DNA from: Aequorivita sp.
GTDB lineage: Bacteria > Bacteroidota > Bacteroidia > Flavobacteriales > Flavobacteriaceae
Assembly: GCA_002715485.1 (NCBI GenBank)
Contig: PAZL01000038.1
Span: forward strand, 5,934-41,113
Direction of reading: 5' to 3'
Length of the DNA stretch: 35,180 nt
The translations under genes were made by a program, and so were the position numbers. Under the pieces are notes generated by a model. That model was not told the origin of the DNA. It saw only the letters and a list, made by a program, of their open reading frames with translations, and searched no databases. Below are positions 16,903 through 24,419 of this stretch, piece by piece. Each line of letters starts with the position of its first letter. Positions within the stretch are counted from its first letter, which is position 1.

Positions 16903-17814
16903 TTAACTATTTACAATTTTAAATAACAGAATGGAACATATGCCCAAAAACATGATTGCTTTTAAAAGTTTTGAAAGTAATCCATAGTCTCTTGGAGTAT
17001 CAGCATCCCAAGCTTTTATGCAAAAATATAGCAATGGCGCAACAATGGCAAAAAGGAAATACAACAGGAGAATTTGCTCCTTATACAAATTTTCATACAT
17101 ATAAAATACTACTCCCAAAACCATAATGACACCGAGAATAAATACAACTGAAACTGTGCGTTTTCTTCCCAGTGCAATGGGCAACGTGTTCATCCCTCCT
17201 TTTTTATCACCGTTAATGTCTTGTAGATCCTTAACGATTTCTCGAATTAAATTGATGAAAAAAGCAAATAACGCATAATGCATTACAATTTTAAAAACCA
17301 CTGATTGCATAGCTTGGTTGTGGGGTGTAATTGCGGGGAATAGATCGAAAAGCACCACAATTATGAGGCTCATTGCTACCAAAACTGAAATCAATAAATT
17401 TCCAACAAGTAGTATTCCCTTTAAATATGAAGCGTATAAATAAAGCAGTGCGGAAAAAACAATAAAAAGCGCTGCAAAGCCTGGCTTACCGATCGTGTTG
17501 GCCAGATAAAAACCTATTGCAACGCCAGTAATGTTTAAAATTATAAAAAGTCTGTTTGCACTTCGCTCTGAAATCATTTTGCCAATGAGGACCTTATTGG
17601 GTTTATTGATTCTGTCAATTTCAACATCGTAAATATCGTTGATGATGTTTCCCGCTGCGGCAATGCAGATTGTGGCTAAAACTAGCAATGCAAAGCTGAA
17701 ATCAGTCAATGCTGTTTCTACTCCAAAAGCATGGAATAGGCTGTATTTTATAAAAACTTGTGCTAATGCAATAAATAGCAAGTTTTGGTACCGGATAAGG
17801 ATAAGGTAATTCAA
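16903..17814 (-). CDS. UbiA-family prenyltransferase (GGGP-transferase-like), TTG start
   Basis: A 303-residue integral membrane prenyltransferase with about eight to nine hydrophobic spans. Both Asp-rich motifs of the UbiA superfamily are present: NDIYDVEIDR (Asp60, 63, 67) and DLQDINGD (Asp196, 199, 203), which bind Mg-diphosphate. Homologues in Bacteroidota are usually labelled geranylgeranylglycerol-phosphate geranylgeranyltransferase, but the natural substrate is not known from sequence. The start is TTG at 17814: an in-frame TGA lies two codons upstream, and no ATG occurs before the conserved N-terminus NYLILIRYQNLLF. It lies between the KdsC-like and maf genes and is part of the same run. 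Confidence 0.88.
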   Translation of the reverse strand: MNYLILIRYQNLLFIALAQVFIKYSLFHAFGVETALTDFSFALLVLATICIAAAGNIINDIYDVEIDRINKPNKVLIGKMISERSANRLFIILNITGVAIGFYLANTIGKPGFAALFIVFSALLYLYASYLKGILLVGNLLISVLVAMSLIIVVLFDLFPAITPHNQAMQSVVFKIVMHYALFAFFINLIREIVKDLQDINGDKKGGMNTLPIALGRKRTVSVVFILGVIMVLGVVFYMYENLYKEQILLLYFLFAIVAPLLYFCIKAWDADTPRDYGLLSKLLKAIMFLGICSILLFKIVNS

Positions 17815-17857
17815 CGTTTTTCAGGTTTCGGGTTGGGATTTTTATTTTGGGAAGGTA

Positions 17858-18391
17858 TCAATCATACTTTGCGCTCACACCTTCATTGGGCATCCATTTT
17901 TCCTGCACTTTCAGCACTTGCTCAATTACATCGCGCACGCAACCCTTTCCGCCTTTTTTGTGTGAAACATACTTTGAAATTGCTTTGATTTCCTGCACTG
18001 CATCCTGCGGACATGTGGGTAGGCCGACCTCCTGCATAATTTCATAATCAGGGAGATCATCGCCCATAAATAGTATGTTTTCGCGTTTTATATTTTTGGT
18101 TTTTAAGTAGTCCTCCAGAATTTTGGTTTTGTGGTGAGCGCCCAAAAAGATATCTTTTACCCCCAAATTTTGAAGTCGTACCCGCACACCTTCATTGGAA
18201 CCTCCAGAAATAACACAAACGTTAAACCCTTGTTCCACGGCTGTTTTTATGCCATACCCATCTTTAATGCTCATAGTCCGGAACATTTCCCCTTGTGTGT
18301 TGACTTGGATTGTTCCATCGGTCAATACGCCGTCCACATCAAAAATGAAGGTGGTTATGTGTTTTAGATATTCTTTATAGCTCTTTTCCAT
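17858..18391 (-). CDS. KdsC-like HAD phosphatase (KDO-8-phosphate phosphatase family)
   Basis: A 177-residue C0-type HAD phosphatase, length typical of KdsC. Motif I is FIFDVDGVLTDG (Asp18 nucleophile, Asp20), motif II ISGGSNEGVR at about 61, Lys89 region HHKTK (motif III) and motif IV MGDDLPD (Asp111, Asp112). KdsC releases phosphate from 3-deoxy-D-manno-octulosonate 8-phosphate in lipopolysaccharide inner-core synthesis; related enzymes act on other sugar acids. No other KDO genes are nearby, so the exact substrate is inferred. It overlaps the upstream DUF2520 gene by 17 bases, which indicates translational coupling. Confidence 0.9.
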   Translation of the reverse strand: MEKSYKEYLKHITTFIFDVDGVLTDGTIQVNTQGEMFRTMSIKDGYGIKTAVEQGFNVCVISGGSNEGVRVRLQNLGVKDIFLGAHHKTKILEDYLKTKNIKRENILFMGDDLPDYEIMQEVGLPTCPQDAVQEIKAISKYVSHKKGGKGCVRDVIEQVLKVQEKWMPNEGVSAKYD

Positions 18392-19139
18392 ATTTCTGGT
18401 TTAATTGCTCTGTAAATAGTTCGTAGAGTTTTGTGTAAGGACTGTCTGCCAACAAATGTAAATGTTTTTCAATGGTTTTTTTGTCGTTTCTTTTTGCCGG
18501 CCCTGTTTGCGCTTCTTCGGGTGTGAGGGTTTTAATTTTTGAAGCGGTTTCAGCAATTAGCGGTTTCAGCAAATCAAACGGCAAACCTTCCTCGTTTAAA
18601 ATTTCACCGCCAATTTCATATAAATGATTGACGAAATTATTCACAAACACCGCTGCCAGATGGAGCTTGGCTCTTTTTTCCGAAGAAATTTCAACCACGT
18701 TTTCTGAAATGGTTTTACCCAATTTTCGCAATGTTTGCAAATCGTCAGGGTTTTCGGCTTCTATGCAAATGGGAATATTTTTAAAATCAACTTTCCGTTG
18801 CTTGGAAAAAGTCTGTAGTGGATAAAAAATTCCGCGTCTGTTTTTTGAAGAAAGAGTATTCATTGCAGCGCCTCCCGAAGTGTGCACCACTAATTTATTT
18901 TGAAAAGCTAAGGATTCGGAAAAACTGGAAATGGCGTCATCGGGAATCCCGATTATGTAAACATCTGCATCAACAATTCTCAAGATATCATCAGTAAAGG
19001 GTATATTCTCGAAAGGCGAATTAAATCTAATTTGATTTCTATTGAAAACCTGTAATATAGAAACTTCAGTACTTTTATTTAATGTGTTAAACAAATGACT
19101 ATTTACATTTCCGAAGCCTAAAAAAACCACCTTTATCAT
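18375..19139 (-). CDS. Rossmann-fold/DUF2520 oxidoreductase-like protein
   Basis: A 254-residue cytoplasmic protein. The N-terminal half is a NAD(P)-binding domain related to pyrroline-5-carboxylate reductase/6-phosphogluconate dehydrogenase (VVFLGFGNVNSHL for the glycine-rich loop, VYIIGIPDDAI, VVHTSGG). The C-terminal half (about 130-250) is helical DUF2520, with HLAAVFVNNFVNHLYEIG and the TGPAKRND stretch typical of the family. The reaction is not known. It is the first gene of the long minus-strand run. A weak -7-like TAACTTCG on the minus strand at 19144-19151 lies just upstream. Confidence 0.88.
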   Translation of the reverse strand: MIKVVFLGFGNVNSHLFNTLNKSTEVSILQVFNRNQIRFNSPFENIPFTDDILRIVDADVYIIGIPDDAISSFSESLAFQNKLVVHTSGGAAMNTLSSKNRRGIFYPLQTFSKQRKVDFKNIPICIEAENPDDLQTLRKLGKTISENVVEISSEKRAKLHLAAVFVNNFVNHLYEIGGEILNEEGLPFDLLKPLIAETASKIKTLTPEEAQTGPAKRNDKKTIEKHLHLLADSPYTKLYELFTEQLNQKYGKEL

Positions 19140-19275
19140 AGTGCGAAGTTAGTGCTTTTTGGGGTTTTTATTAAAAATTTTCCTTATATGCATTTTAAAA
19201 TCTATAGAAAAATTACTTTCTTAAAAATATAAATTTTTCAAAGCATACCTTCATTAAATAATTATTTAAGCCCTT

Positions 19276-19305
19276 CTATTCAGACTTCTGAAAAAGGGTG
19301 AATAG
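19276..19305. other. Inverted repeat in the DUF2520/ccsBA divergent spacer
   Basis: CTATTCA (19276-19282) and TGAATAG (19299-19305) form a 7-bp inverted repeat with a 16-base spacer, and CCCTT just outside it (19271-19275) can alternatively pair with AAGGG inside (19294-19298). It lies 38 bases upstream of the ccsBA -7 element, where an operator could sit. Chance is possible. Confidence 0.3.
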
Positions 19306-19342
19306 TTAACAGATTTCAGTAGTCTAAATGGGCGTAATTCAT

Positions 19343-19350
19343 TATTTTTG
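19343..19350 (+). promoter_or_regulatory. Putative -7 promoter element for ccsBA
   Basis: TATTTTTG matches TAnnTTTG exactly, 17 bases before the ATG at 19368. No clear -33 TTG is visible at normal spacing. Confidence 0.5.
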
Positions 19351-19367
19351 CGCCAAAATTTTCTGTA

Positions 19368-22300
19368 ATGCAAAAAAAGATTGCTTCCGTTCTTTTCTCT
19401 ACCCGTTTAACCGCCGTTTTATTTATCGTTTTTGCAGCAGCCATGGCCGCAGGAACTTTTATGGACGCTGACTCCCAAAGTCCGCCAACGCCCTATACAC
19501 GTGAACTTATTTACAATGCGTGGTGGTTTGAGGCAATTATGTTACTTTTCGTTATAAATTTTGTTGGCAATATTTTTCGATATAATCTTCACAAGCGTAA
19601 AATGTGGGCTTCGTTAATGCTCCATTTGGCTTTCATATTAATAATTATTGGTGCTTTTGTTACGCGTTACATTGGTTTTGAAGGGGTAATGCACATTAGA
19701 GAGGGGCAGACAGAAAATACCATTCTTTCAGAACAAACTTACCTCGATGTTTTTATTGATGGTGACTATATGATTGATGGCGTGGCACAGCGCAGAAGAG
19801 TAAAGCCAAAGAAATTGAGGCTTTCAGAGAAACTGAATAACGACTTTAAAATAGAAACCGATTATAATAACCAACCAGTAACCATAAAATTTAAAGACTA
19901 TATAAAAGGCGCCGTAGAGGGCCTAACGCCCAGTGATAATGGCGAGGAATATATAAAGATTGTAGAATCTGGCGATGGCGAGCGCCATGATCATTGGGTA
20001 AAAGTAGGAGAGGTTTCAAATATTCACAACATTCTATTTGCAGTTAATGAGCCTACCGAGGGAGCAATCAATATAACATATTCTGAAGATGGTAATTATA
20101 CCATTTCTAGCCCTTTTGAAGGAAATTATATGCGAATGGCCGACCAAATGCAGGGCGAGGTTTTGGCTGATAGTGTACAGCCCTTTAACCTTCGGTCACT
20201 GTACCGTATGGGTGGAATTTCATTTGTTATTCCAGACCCTGTTACCAAAGGAGAATTTGGCGTTGTGAAGGCAGCCACAAATCAGCCCAGCAATCAAGAC
20301 GCACTTATCCTTGAAATAACTTCTGAAAATGAAACAAAAACTGTTTCAATGCTTGGTGGAAAGGGAACGGCTCCTAATCCTGCTGAAACTGAAATCGCAG
20401 GATTAAAGGTCTATACTAATTATGGCTCAAAGGAAATTGAGCTTCCATTCAGCATTACTTTAAACGATTTTATTGCAGAAAAATATCCTGGTACCGAAAA
20501 AGGTTATTCTTCCTTCAAAAGTAAAGTCACCGTTATCAATGAGGACAAAACCCACTTTGATGCAGATATCTTTATGAATAATGTTCTTGACCACGAAGGC
20601 TTTCGTTTTTTCCAGTCTGGTTTTGATCCCGATGAGGGAGGAACCATTCTTTCGGTAAACCACGATTGGTGGGGCACTTGGATTACTTATATTGGCTACT
20701 TTTTTCTCTATTTAGGCTTAATGGCTATTTTGTTCAGTAAGCATAGCCGTTTTGGAAAACTGGAAGAAATATTAAGCCGAATAAAGCGCAAAAAGAAAAG
20801 CATGATAACCGTGATGGTATTGCTTTTCTCGCTTTCGGGTATTGCCCAACAACACGATCCTTCTGCACATACACCTCCTCCCAAAGAACAAATTGACTCA
20901 TTGATAACAGCAAATGCCGTAAGCAAGGACCACGCCGCTGCCTTTGGCCATTTGATTATTCAGGACAATGGAAGGATGAAGCCCATCAACACCTTTGCAA
21001 GTGAGCTTTTACGAAAAATAAGCCGTAGCGATAATTACGAAGGCTTGGATGCTAATCAGGTTTTTATTTCGATGGCTGAATTTCCAAGACTTTGGGTGGA
21101 GGTGCCGTTAATTGCTTTAAAATGGCAGAACGACAGTATTCGCCAAATAGCAGGAGTTCCAAAAGAACAAGACGATATTGCTCTATTAGACTTTTTTGAT
21201 GAAAAAGGAAATTATAAGCTGGAGCCCTATTTGGAAGCAGCAACGCGTACCAATACGCCCAACCAGTTTCAAAAGGATTTTATTAAGGCCCACGAAAACT
21301 TTTCACTTTTAAATGCTGCCCTTAGCGGAAGTATTCTGAAAATATTTCCAATTCCGGGGGATGAAGGCAACAAATGGGTTTCCTATCCTGAATTGGGTGA
21401 GGCTAATTTAAAAGGAATGGATTCATTATATGCTAAAAATATTCTTCCGCTTTACTTTGACAGTTTGAAGAAAGCGAGAGAAAGTGGGGATTATACGCAG
21501 GCTAATGAGTTTTTGGAAAGCATTACCAATTTTCAGAAAAAATATGGAGAAGAAGTGATGCCTTCAGAAAATAAACTTCGTGCTGAAACCATTTATAACA
21601 AAGCAGATATTTTCAATAGACTTTATAAATATTATGCAGTCTTCGGAATCTTGATGATGGTATTTATCATTGCACAGCTTTTTAAAGACAGAAAAATACT
21701 TCGCACCCTTATCAAAGGCTCCAAAATAATAATGTGGATTTTCTTTGCTGTGATGACATTAGGGTTGGCATTGCGTTGGTACGTTAGTGGCCACGCCCCT
21801 TGGAGTGATGCTTACGAATCTGTAGTCTATGTGGCTTGGGCCACCATTTTCTTTGGACTCGCTTTTGGAAGACGAAGCGATTTAACGGTCGCATCCACTG
21901 CTTTTGCGGGAGCAATCATACTGTGGGTAGCCCACGAGAACTGGTTAGACCCATCAATAGCAACTTTACAGCCCGTGTTGGACAGTTATTGGTTGATGAT
22001 ACACGTGGCGGTGATTGTTATGAGCTATGGGCCATTTACCTTAGGAATGATTCTGGGCGCAACATCATTGTTTCTAATGATTTTCACCACGAAGCGAAAT
22101 TTCAAAAATATGGAAATCAACATCAGCGAGTTGACCGTTGTTACTGAAATGGCGCTGACTGTTGGATTGGTTTTGCTTACCATTGGAAACTTTTTGGGCG
22201 GACAGTGGGCCAACGAGAGTTGGGGTCGCTATTGGGGCTGGGATCCAAAAGAAACTTGGGCTCTTATAAGCATTATGATTTATGCGTTTGTAATCCACGC

Positions 22301-22550
22301 ACGTTTGGTTCCCGGACTTCGGGGACGTTGGACATTCAATGTTTTGGCAATGTTTGCCTACGCCTCAATTATGATGACTTATTTTGGAGTTAATTTTTAT
22401 CTAAGTGGATTACATTCCTATGCTAGTGGCGATGCACCAGCAACACCCACTTTTGTTTGGTGGATAACATTATTTGCGGTGATTTTGAGTGCAGTGGCGT
22501 ATTTTAGATATAAAAAGTTTTATGGGAAGAAAAAGAAAAGTTTGAAGTAA
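19368..22550 (+). CDS. ccsBA: Fused CcsB-CcsA cytochrome c biogenesis protein (system II haem lyase)
   Basis: A 1060-residue inner-membrane protein joining ResB/CcsB (about 1-475) and CcsA/CcsC (about 480-1060). It exports haem and attaches it to CXXCH apocytochromes c in the periplasm (system II). The N-terminal half has spans near 12-30, 48-66, 78-100 and 436-456 around a large periplasmic domain. The C-terminal half carries the tryptophan-rich WWD signature at about 949-966 (ESWGRYWGWDPKETWALI) that binds haem, with conserved His residues in the flanking spans (VMIHVAVIVMSY before it, VIHARLVPG after it). In the middle, at 479-495, there is a span resembling a signal peptide (see findings). 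The start and a TATTTTTG -7 element agree. Stand-alone gene with a strong terminator downstream. Confidence 0.94.
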   Translation: MQKKIASVLFSTRLTAVLFIVFAAAMAAGTFMDADSQSPPTPYTRELIYNAWWFEAIMLLFVINFVGNIFRYNLHKRKMWASLMLHLAFILIIIGAFVTRYIGFEGVMHIREGQTENTILSEQTYLDVFIDGDYMIDGVAQRRRVKPKKLRLSEKLNNDFKIETDYNNQPVTIKFKDYIKGAVEGLTPSDNGEEYIKIVESGDGERHDHWVKVGEVSNIHNILFAVNEPTEGAINITYSEDGNYTISSPFEGNYMRMADQMQGEVLADSVQPFNLRSLYRMGGISFVIPDPVTKGEFGVVKAATNQPSNQDALILEITSENETKTVSMLGGKGTAPNPAETEIAGLKVYTNYGSKEIELPFSITLNDFIAEKYPGTEKGYSSFKSKVTVINEDKTHFDADIFMNNVLDHEGFRFFQSGFDPDEGGTILSVNHDWWGTWITYIGYFFLYLGLMAILFSKHSRFGKLEEILSRIKRKKKSMITVMVLLFSLSGIAQQHDPSAHTPPPKEQIDSLITANAVSKDHAAAFGHLIIQDNGRMKPINTFASELLRKISRSDNYEGLDANQVFISMAEFPRLWVEVPLIALKWQNDSIRQIAGVPKEQDDIALLDFFDEKGNYKLEPYLEAATRTNTPNQFQKDFIKAHENFSLLNAALSGSILKIFPIPGDEGNKWVSYPELGEANLKGMDSLYAKNILPLYFDSLKKARESGDYTQANEFLESITNFQKKYGEEVMPSENKLRAETIYNKADIFNRLYKYYAVFGILMMVFIIAQLFKDRKILRTLIKGSKIIMWIFFAVMTLGLALRWYVSGHAPWSDAYESVVYVAWATIFFGLAFGRRSDLTVASTAFAGAIILWVAHENWLDPSIATLQPVLDSYWLMIHVAVIVMSYGPFTLGMILGATSLFLMIFTTKRNFKNMEINISELTVVTEMALTVGLVLLTIGNFLGGQWANESWGRYWGWDPKETWALISIMIYAFVIHARLVPGLRGRWTFNVLAMFAYASIMMTYFGVNFYLSGLHSYASGDAPATPTFVWWITLFAVILSAVAYFRYKKFYGKKKKSLK

Positions 22551-22580
22551 AAAAAGGGTGAACATTAGTTCACCCTTTTT
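22551..22580. terminator. Bidirectional terminator between ccsBA and fumC
   Basis: A perfect 13-bp stem (AAAAAGGGTGAAC, loop ATTA, GTTCACCCTTTTT) that begins at the first base after the ccsBA stop. A-tract and T-tract sides make it usable for both ccsBA (+) and the convergent fumC (-). Confidence 0.95.
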
Positions 22581-22594
22581 AAATTTATCAAAAC

Positions 22595-23989
22595 TTAAAG
22601 GCTTCCCACCATATCTTCAGGCTTTACCCATTCGTCAAACTCTTCCGCGGTTAAATAGCCAAGATTTACAGCTTCTTCTTTTAATGTTGTGCCATTTTTG
22701 TGTGCGGTATTTGCAATCTCCGCAGCTTTGTAGTAGCCGATTTTTGGATTTAGTGCAGTTACGAGCATTAAACTATTGTTTAGTTGCTTTTTGATTACTT
22801 CGTAATTTGGCTCAATACCTTGTGCACAATGAACGTCAAATGAAACACAGGCATCGCCAATCAATTGGGCGGACTGAAGGAAGTTAGCTGCCATTACGGG
22901 CTTAAAAACGTTTAATTCAAATTGTCCCTGCATTCCTCCCACGGCGATAGCCATATCGTTCCCGATTACTTGCGCACAAACCATTGTCAGCGCTTCGCAC
23001 TGTGTGGGATTCACTTTACCGGGCATAATTGAAGAACCGGGTTCATTTGCGGGAATGTTGATTTCACCAATACCGCTTCTTGGACCGCTGGCAAGCATTC
23101 GCACATCGTTTGCAATTTTATTTAGCGAAACCGCCAATTGCTTTAAAGCACCGTGGCTTTCTACAAAAGCATCGTGTGCTGCAAGTGCTTCGAACTTGTT
23201 TTTTGCTGTCACGAAAGGTAAATCAGTAAATTTTGCAATGTATTCGGCAACTTTTACATCGTAGCCTTTAGGGGTGTTTAAGCCAGTTCCAACAGCAGTT
23301 CCTCCCAAAGCGAGTTCCGCTAAATGTGGTAGGGTATTTTTTAATGCTTTAATTCCGTGCTCAAGTTGTGCAGCATAACCACTAAACTCCTGTCCGAGGG
23401 TTAGGGGAGTGGCGTCCATAAAATGGGTACGGCCTATTTTTACAACATTTTTAAATTCCGATGCTTTTTTTGAAAGTGTTTTCTGAAGTTGTTCAACACC
23501 AGGAAGGGTGGTTTCAATCAATTTTTTATAAGCAGCAATGTGCATCCCCGTTGGGAAAGTATCGTTTGAGGATTGTGATTTATTTACATCGTCATTAGGT
23601 TGAAGCGTTTTATCGCCTTCACCTATAGTTTTTCCGGCAAGTTGATGGGCACGGTTTGCAATTACCTCATTCACGTTCATGTTGCTTTGGGTACCGCTTC
23701 CGGTTTGCCAGATCACCAACGGAAATTGATCGTCGTGTTTTCCTTCCAAAATTTCATCGCAAACTTTTGCAATCAAATCTCTTTTTTCTTCCGAAAGTAC
23801 GCCAAGATCACAATTGGTGTAGGCGGCTGCTTTCTTTAAATATGCAAAACCATAAATTATTTCCATCGGCATGGAAGCACGCGGACCGATTTTAAAGTTT
23901 TCAAAAGAACGCTCCGTTTGTGCGCCCCAAAGTTTATCGGCAGGTACCTTTACCTCGCCCATGGTGTCTTTTTCTATTCTATATTGCAT
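22595..23989 (-). CDS. fumC: Class II fumarate hydratase
   Basis: A 464-residue class II fumarase of standard length; interconverts fumarate and L-malate in the TCA cycle, cytoplasmic homotetramer, no iron-sulfur cluster. Superfamily motifs are present: [14 protein letters not shown] at 96-109, SSNDTFPT at 140-147, [16 protein letters not shown] at 186-201 (His189 catalytic base region) and the signature loop [13 protein letters not shown] at 318-330 (catalytic Ser). The N-terminal [19 protein letters not shown] is also typical. Aspartate ammonia-lyase is the main alternative, but [10 protein letters not shown] favours fumarase. Expressed singly from a good upstream promoter. Confidence 0.96.
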   Translation of the reverse strand: MQYRIEKDTMGEVKVPADKLWGAQTERSFENFKIGPRASMPMEIIYGFAYLKKAAAYTNCDLGVLSEEKRDLIAKVCDEILEGKHDDQFPLVIWQTGSGTQSNMNVNEVIANRAHQLAGKTIGEGDKTLQPNDDVNKSQSSNDTFPTGMHIAAYKKLIETTLPGVEQLQKTLSKKASEFKNVVKIGRTHFMDATPLTLGQEFSGYAAQLEHGIKALKNTLPHLAELALGGTAVGTGLNTPKGYDVKVAEYIAKFTDLPFVTAKNKFEALAAHDAFVESHGALKQLAVSLNKIANDVRMLASGPRSGIGEINIPANEPGSSIMPGKVNPTQCEALTMVCAQVIGNDMAIAVGGMQGQFELNVFKPVMAANFLQSAQLIGDACVSFDVHCAQGIEPNYEVIKKQLNNSLMLVTALNPKIGYYKAAEIANTAHKNGTTLKEEAVNLGYLTAEEFDEWVKPEDMVGSL

Positions 23990-24045
23990 TGTGAAATGGT
24001 TTATTTTGAATTAATTGAACTTTTTTGCAAAGTTTTATTTTGATG

Positions 24046-24076
24046 CAAATGTAACGAAAAGGCAAAAGTTGTTCAA
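24046..24076 (-). promoter_or_regulatory. Promoter of fumC
   Basis: Reading the minus strand, TTG (24076-24074) is separated by 20 bases from TACATTTG (24053-24046). Both elements and the spacing match the Bacteroidota -33/-7 consensus (TTG, N19-21, TAnnTTTG). It predicts a leader of roughly 50 bases for fumC. This is the best complete promoter I found in the window. Confidence 0.7.
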
Positions 24077-24144
24077 CCCGCACGGCTGTTTATTTGTTGT
24101 GAATAAATCGAAAAGTTTTGTAGTCGTTTTTCAAAAAAACCTAT

Positions 24145-24152
24145 TATCTTTG
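24145..24152 (+). promoter_or_regulatory. Putative -7 element for the 56-aa membrane protein
   Basis: TATCTTTG matches TAnnTTTG, 25 bases before the ATG at 24178. A TTG occurs at 24118-24120, but the 24-base spacing is longer than usual. Confidence 0.45.
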
Positions 24153-24177
24153 GGGCATCATTTAAAAAAGCTGCATC

Positions 24178-24348
24178 ATGTTTACATTTGAACAATATCT
24201 AGGTTTTCTTGCATTTTTAACCATCCTTACCATGGGTTTTTGGTTAATGATCTTTTTAGTAAGTATTCTTCCTTATTGGATAGGCGGGTCACTTTATGAA
24301 AACTGGAAATTGAAGCGTGAAACGAAACGTAAGAATGAAATGAAGTAA
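24178..24348 (+). CDS. Small membrane protein, 56 aa, unknown
   Basis: An ATG-to-TAA ORF of 56 residues with a long hydrophobic stretch (about 8-38: LGFLAFLTILTMGFWLMIFL, then VSILPYWIGG), enough for one or two spans, and a basic tail (NWKLKRETKRKNEMK) that would lie in the cytoplasm. It stands alone between fumC and the receptor gene, has a -7 element 25 bases upstream, and ends 17 bases before a strong terminator, so it looks like a complete transcription unit. I do not recognise the family. Confidence 0.72.
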   Translation: MFTFEQYLGFLAFLTILTMGFWLMIFLVSILPYWIGGSLYENWKLKRETKRKNEMK

Positions 24349-24365
24349 TTATAATCATATTTTAT

Positions 24366-24398
24366 AAAAAAAGGGAACCAGCTCGGTTCCCTTTTTTT
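24366..24398. terminator. Bidirectional terminator after the small membrane protein
   Basis: A perfect 14-bp stem (AAAAAAAGGGAACC, loop AGCTC, GGTTCCCTTTTTTT), placed between the + strand small gene (stop 24348) and the - strand receptor gene (stop 24420). Confidence 0.95.
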
Positions 24399-24419
24399 AT
24401 TGGCAATCAATCATCTTGT

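Noticed and set aside
19140-19367. A small gene or RNA in the DUF2520/ccsBA spacer
   Set aside because: No ORF with a credible start, and only a weak inverted repeat and a -7 element were found.
21836-22147. 103-codon alternate plus frame inside ccsBA
   Set aside because: Out of frame with the conserved CcsA spans and without features of its own.
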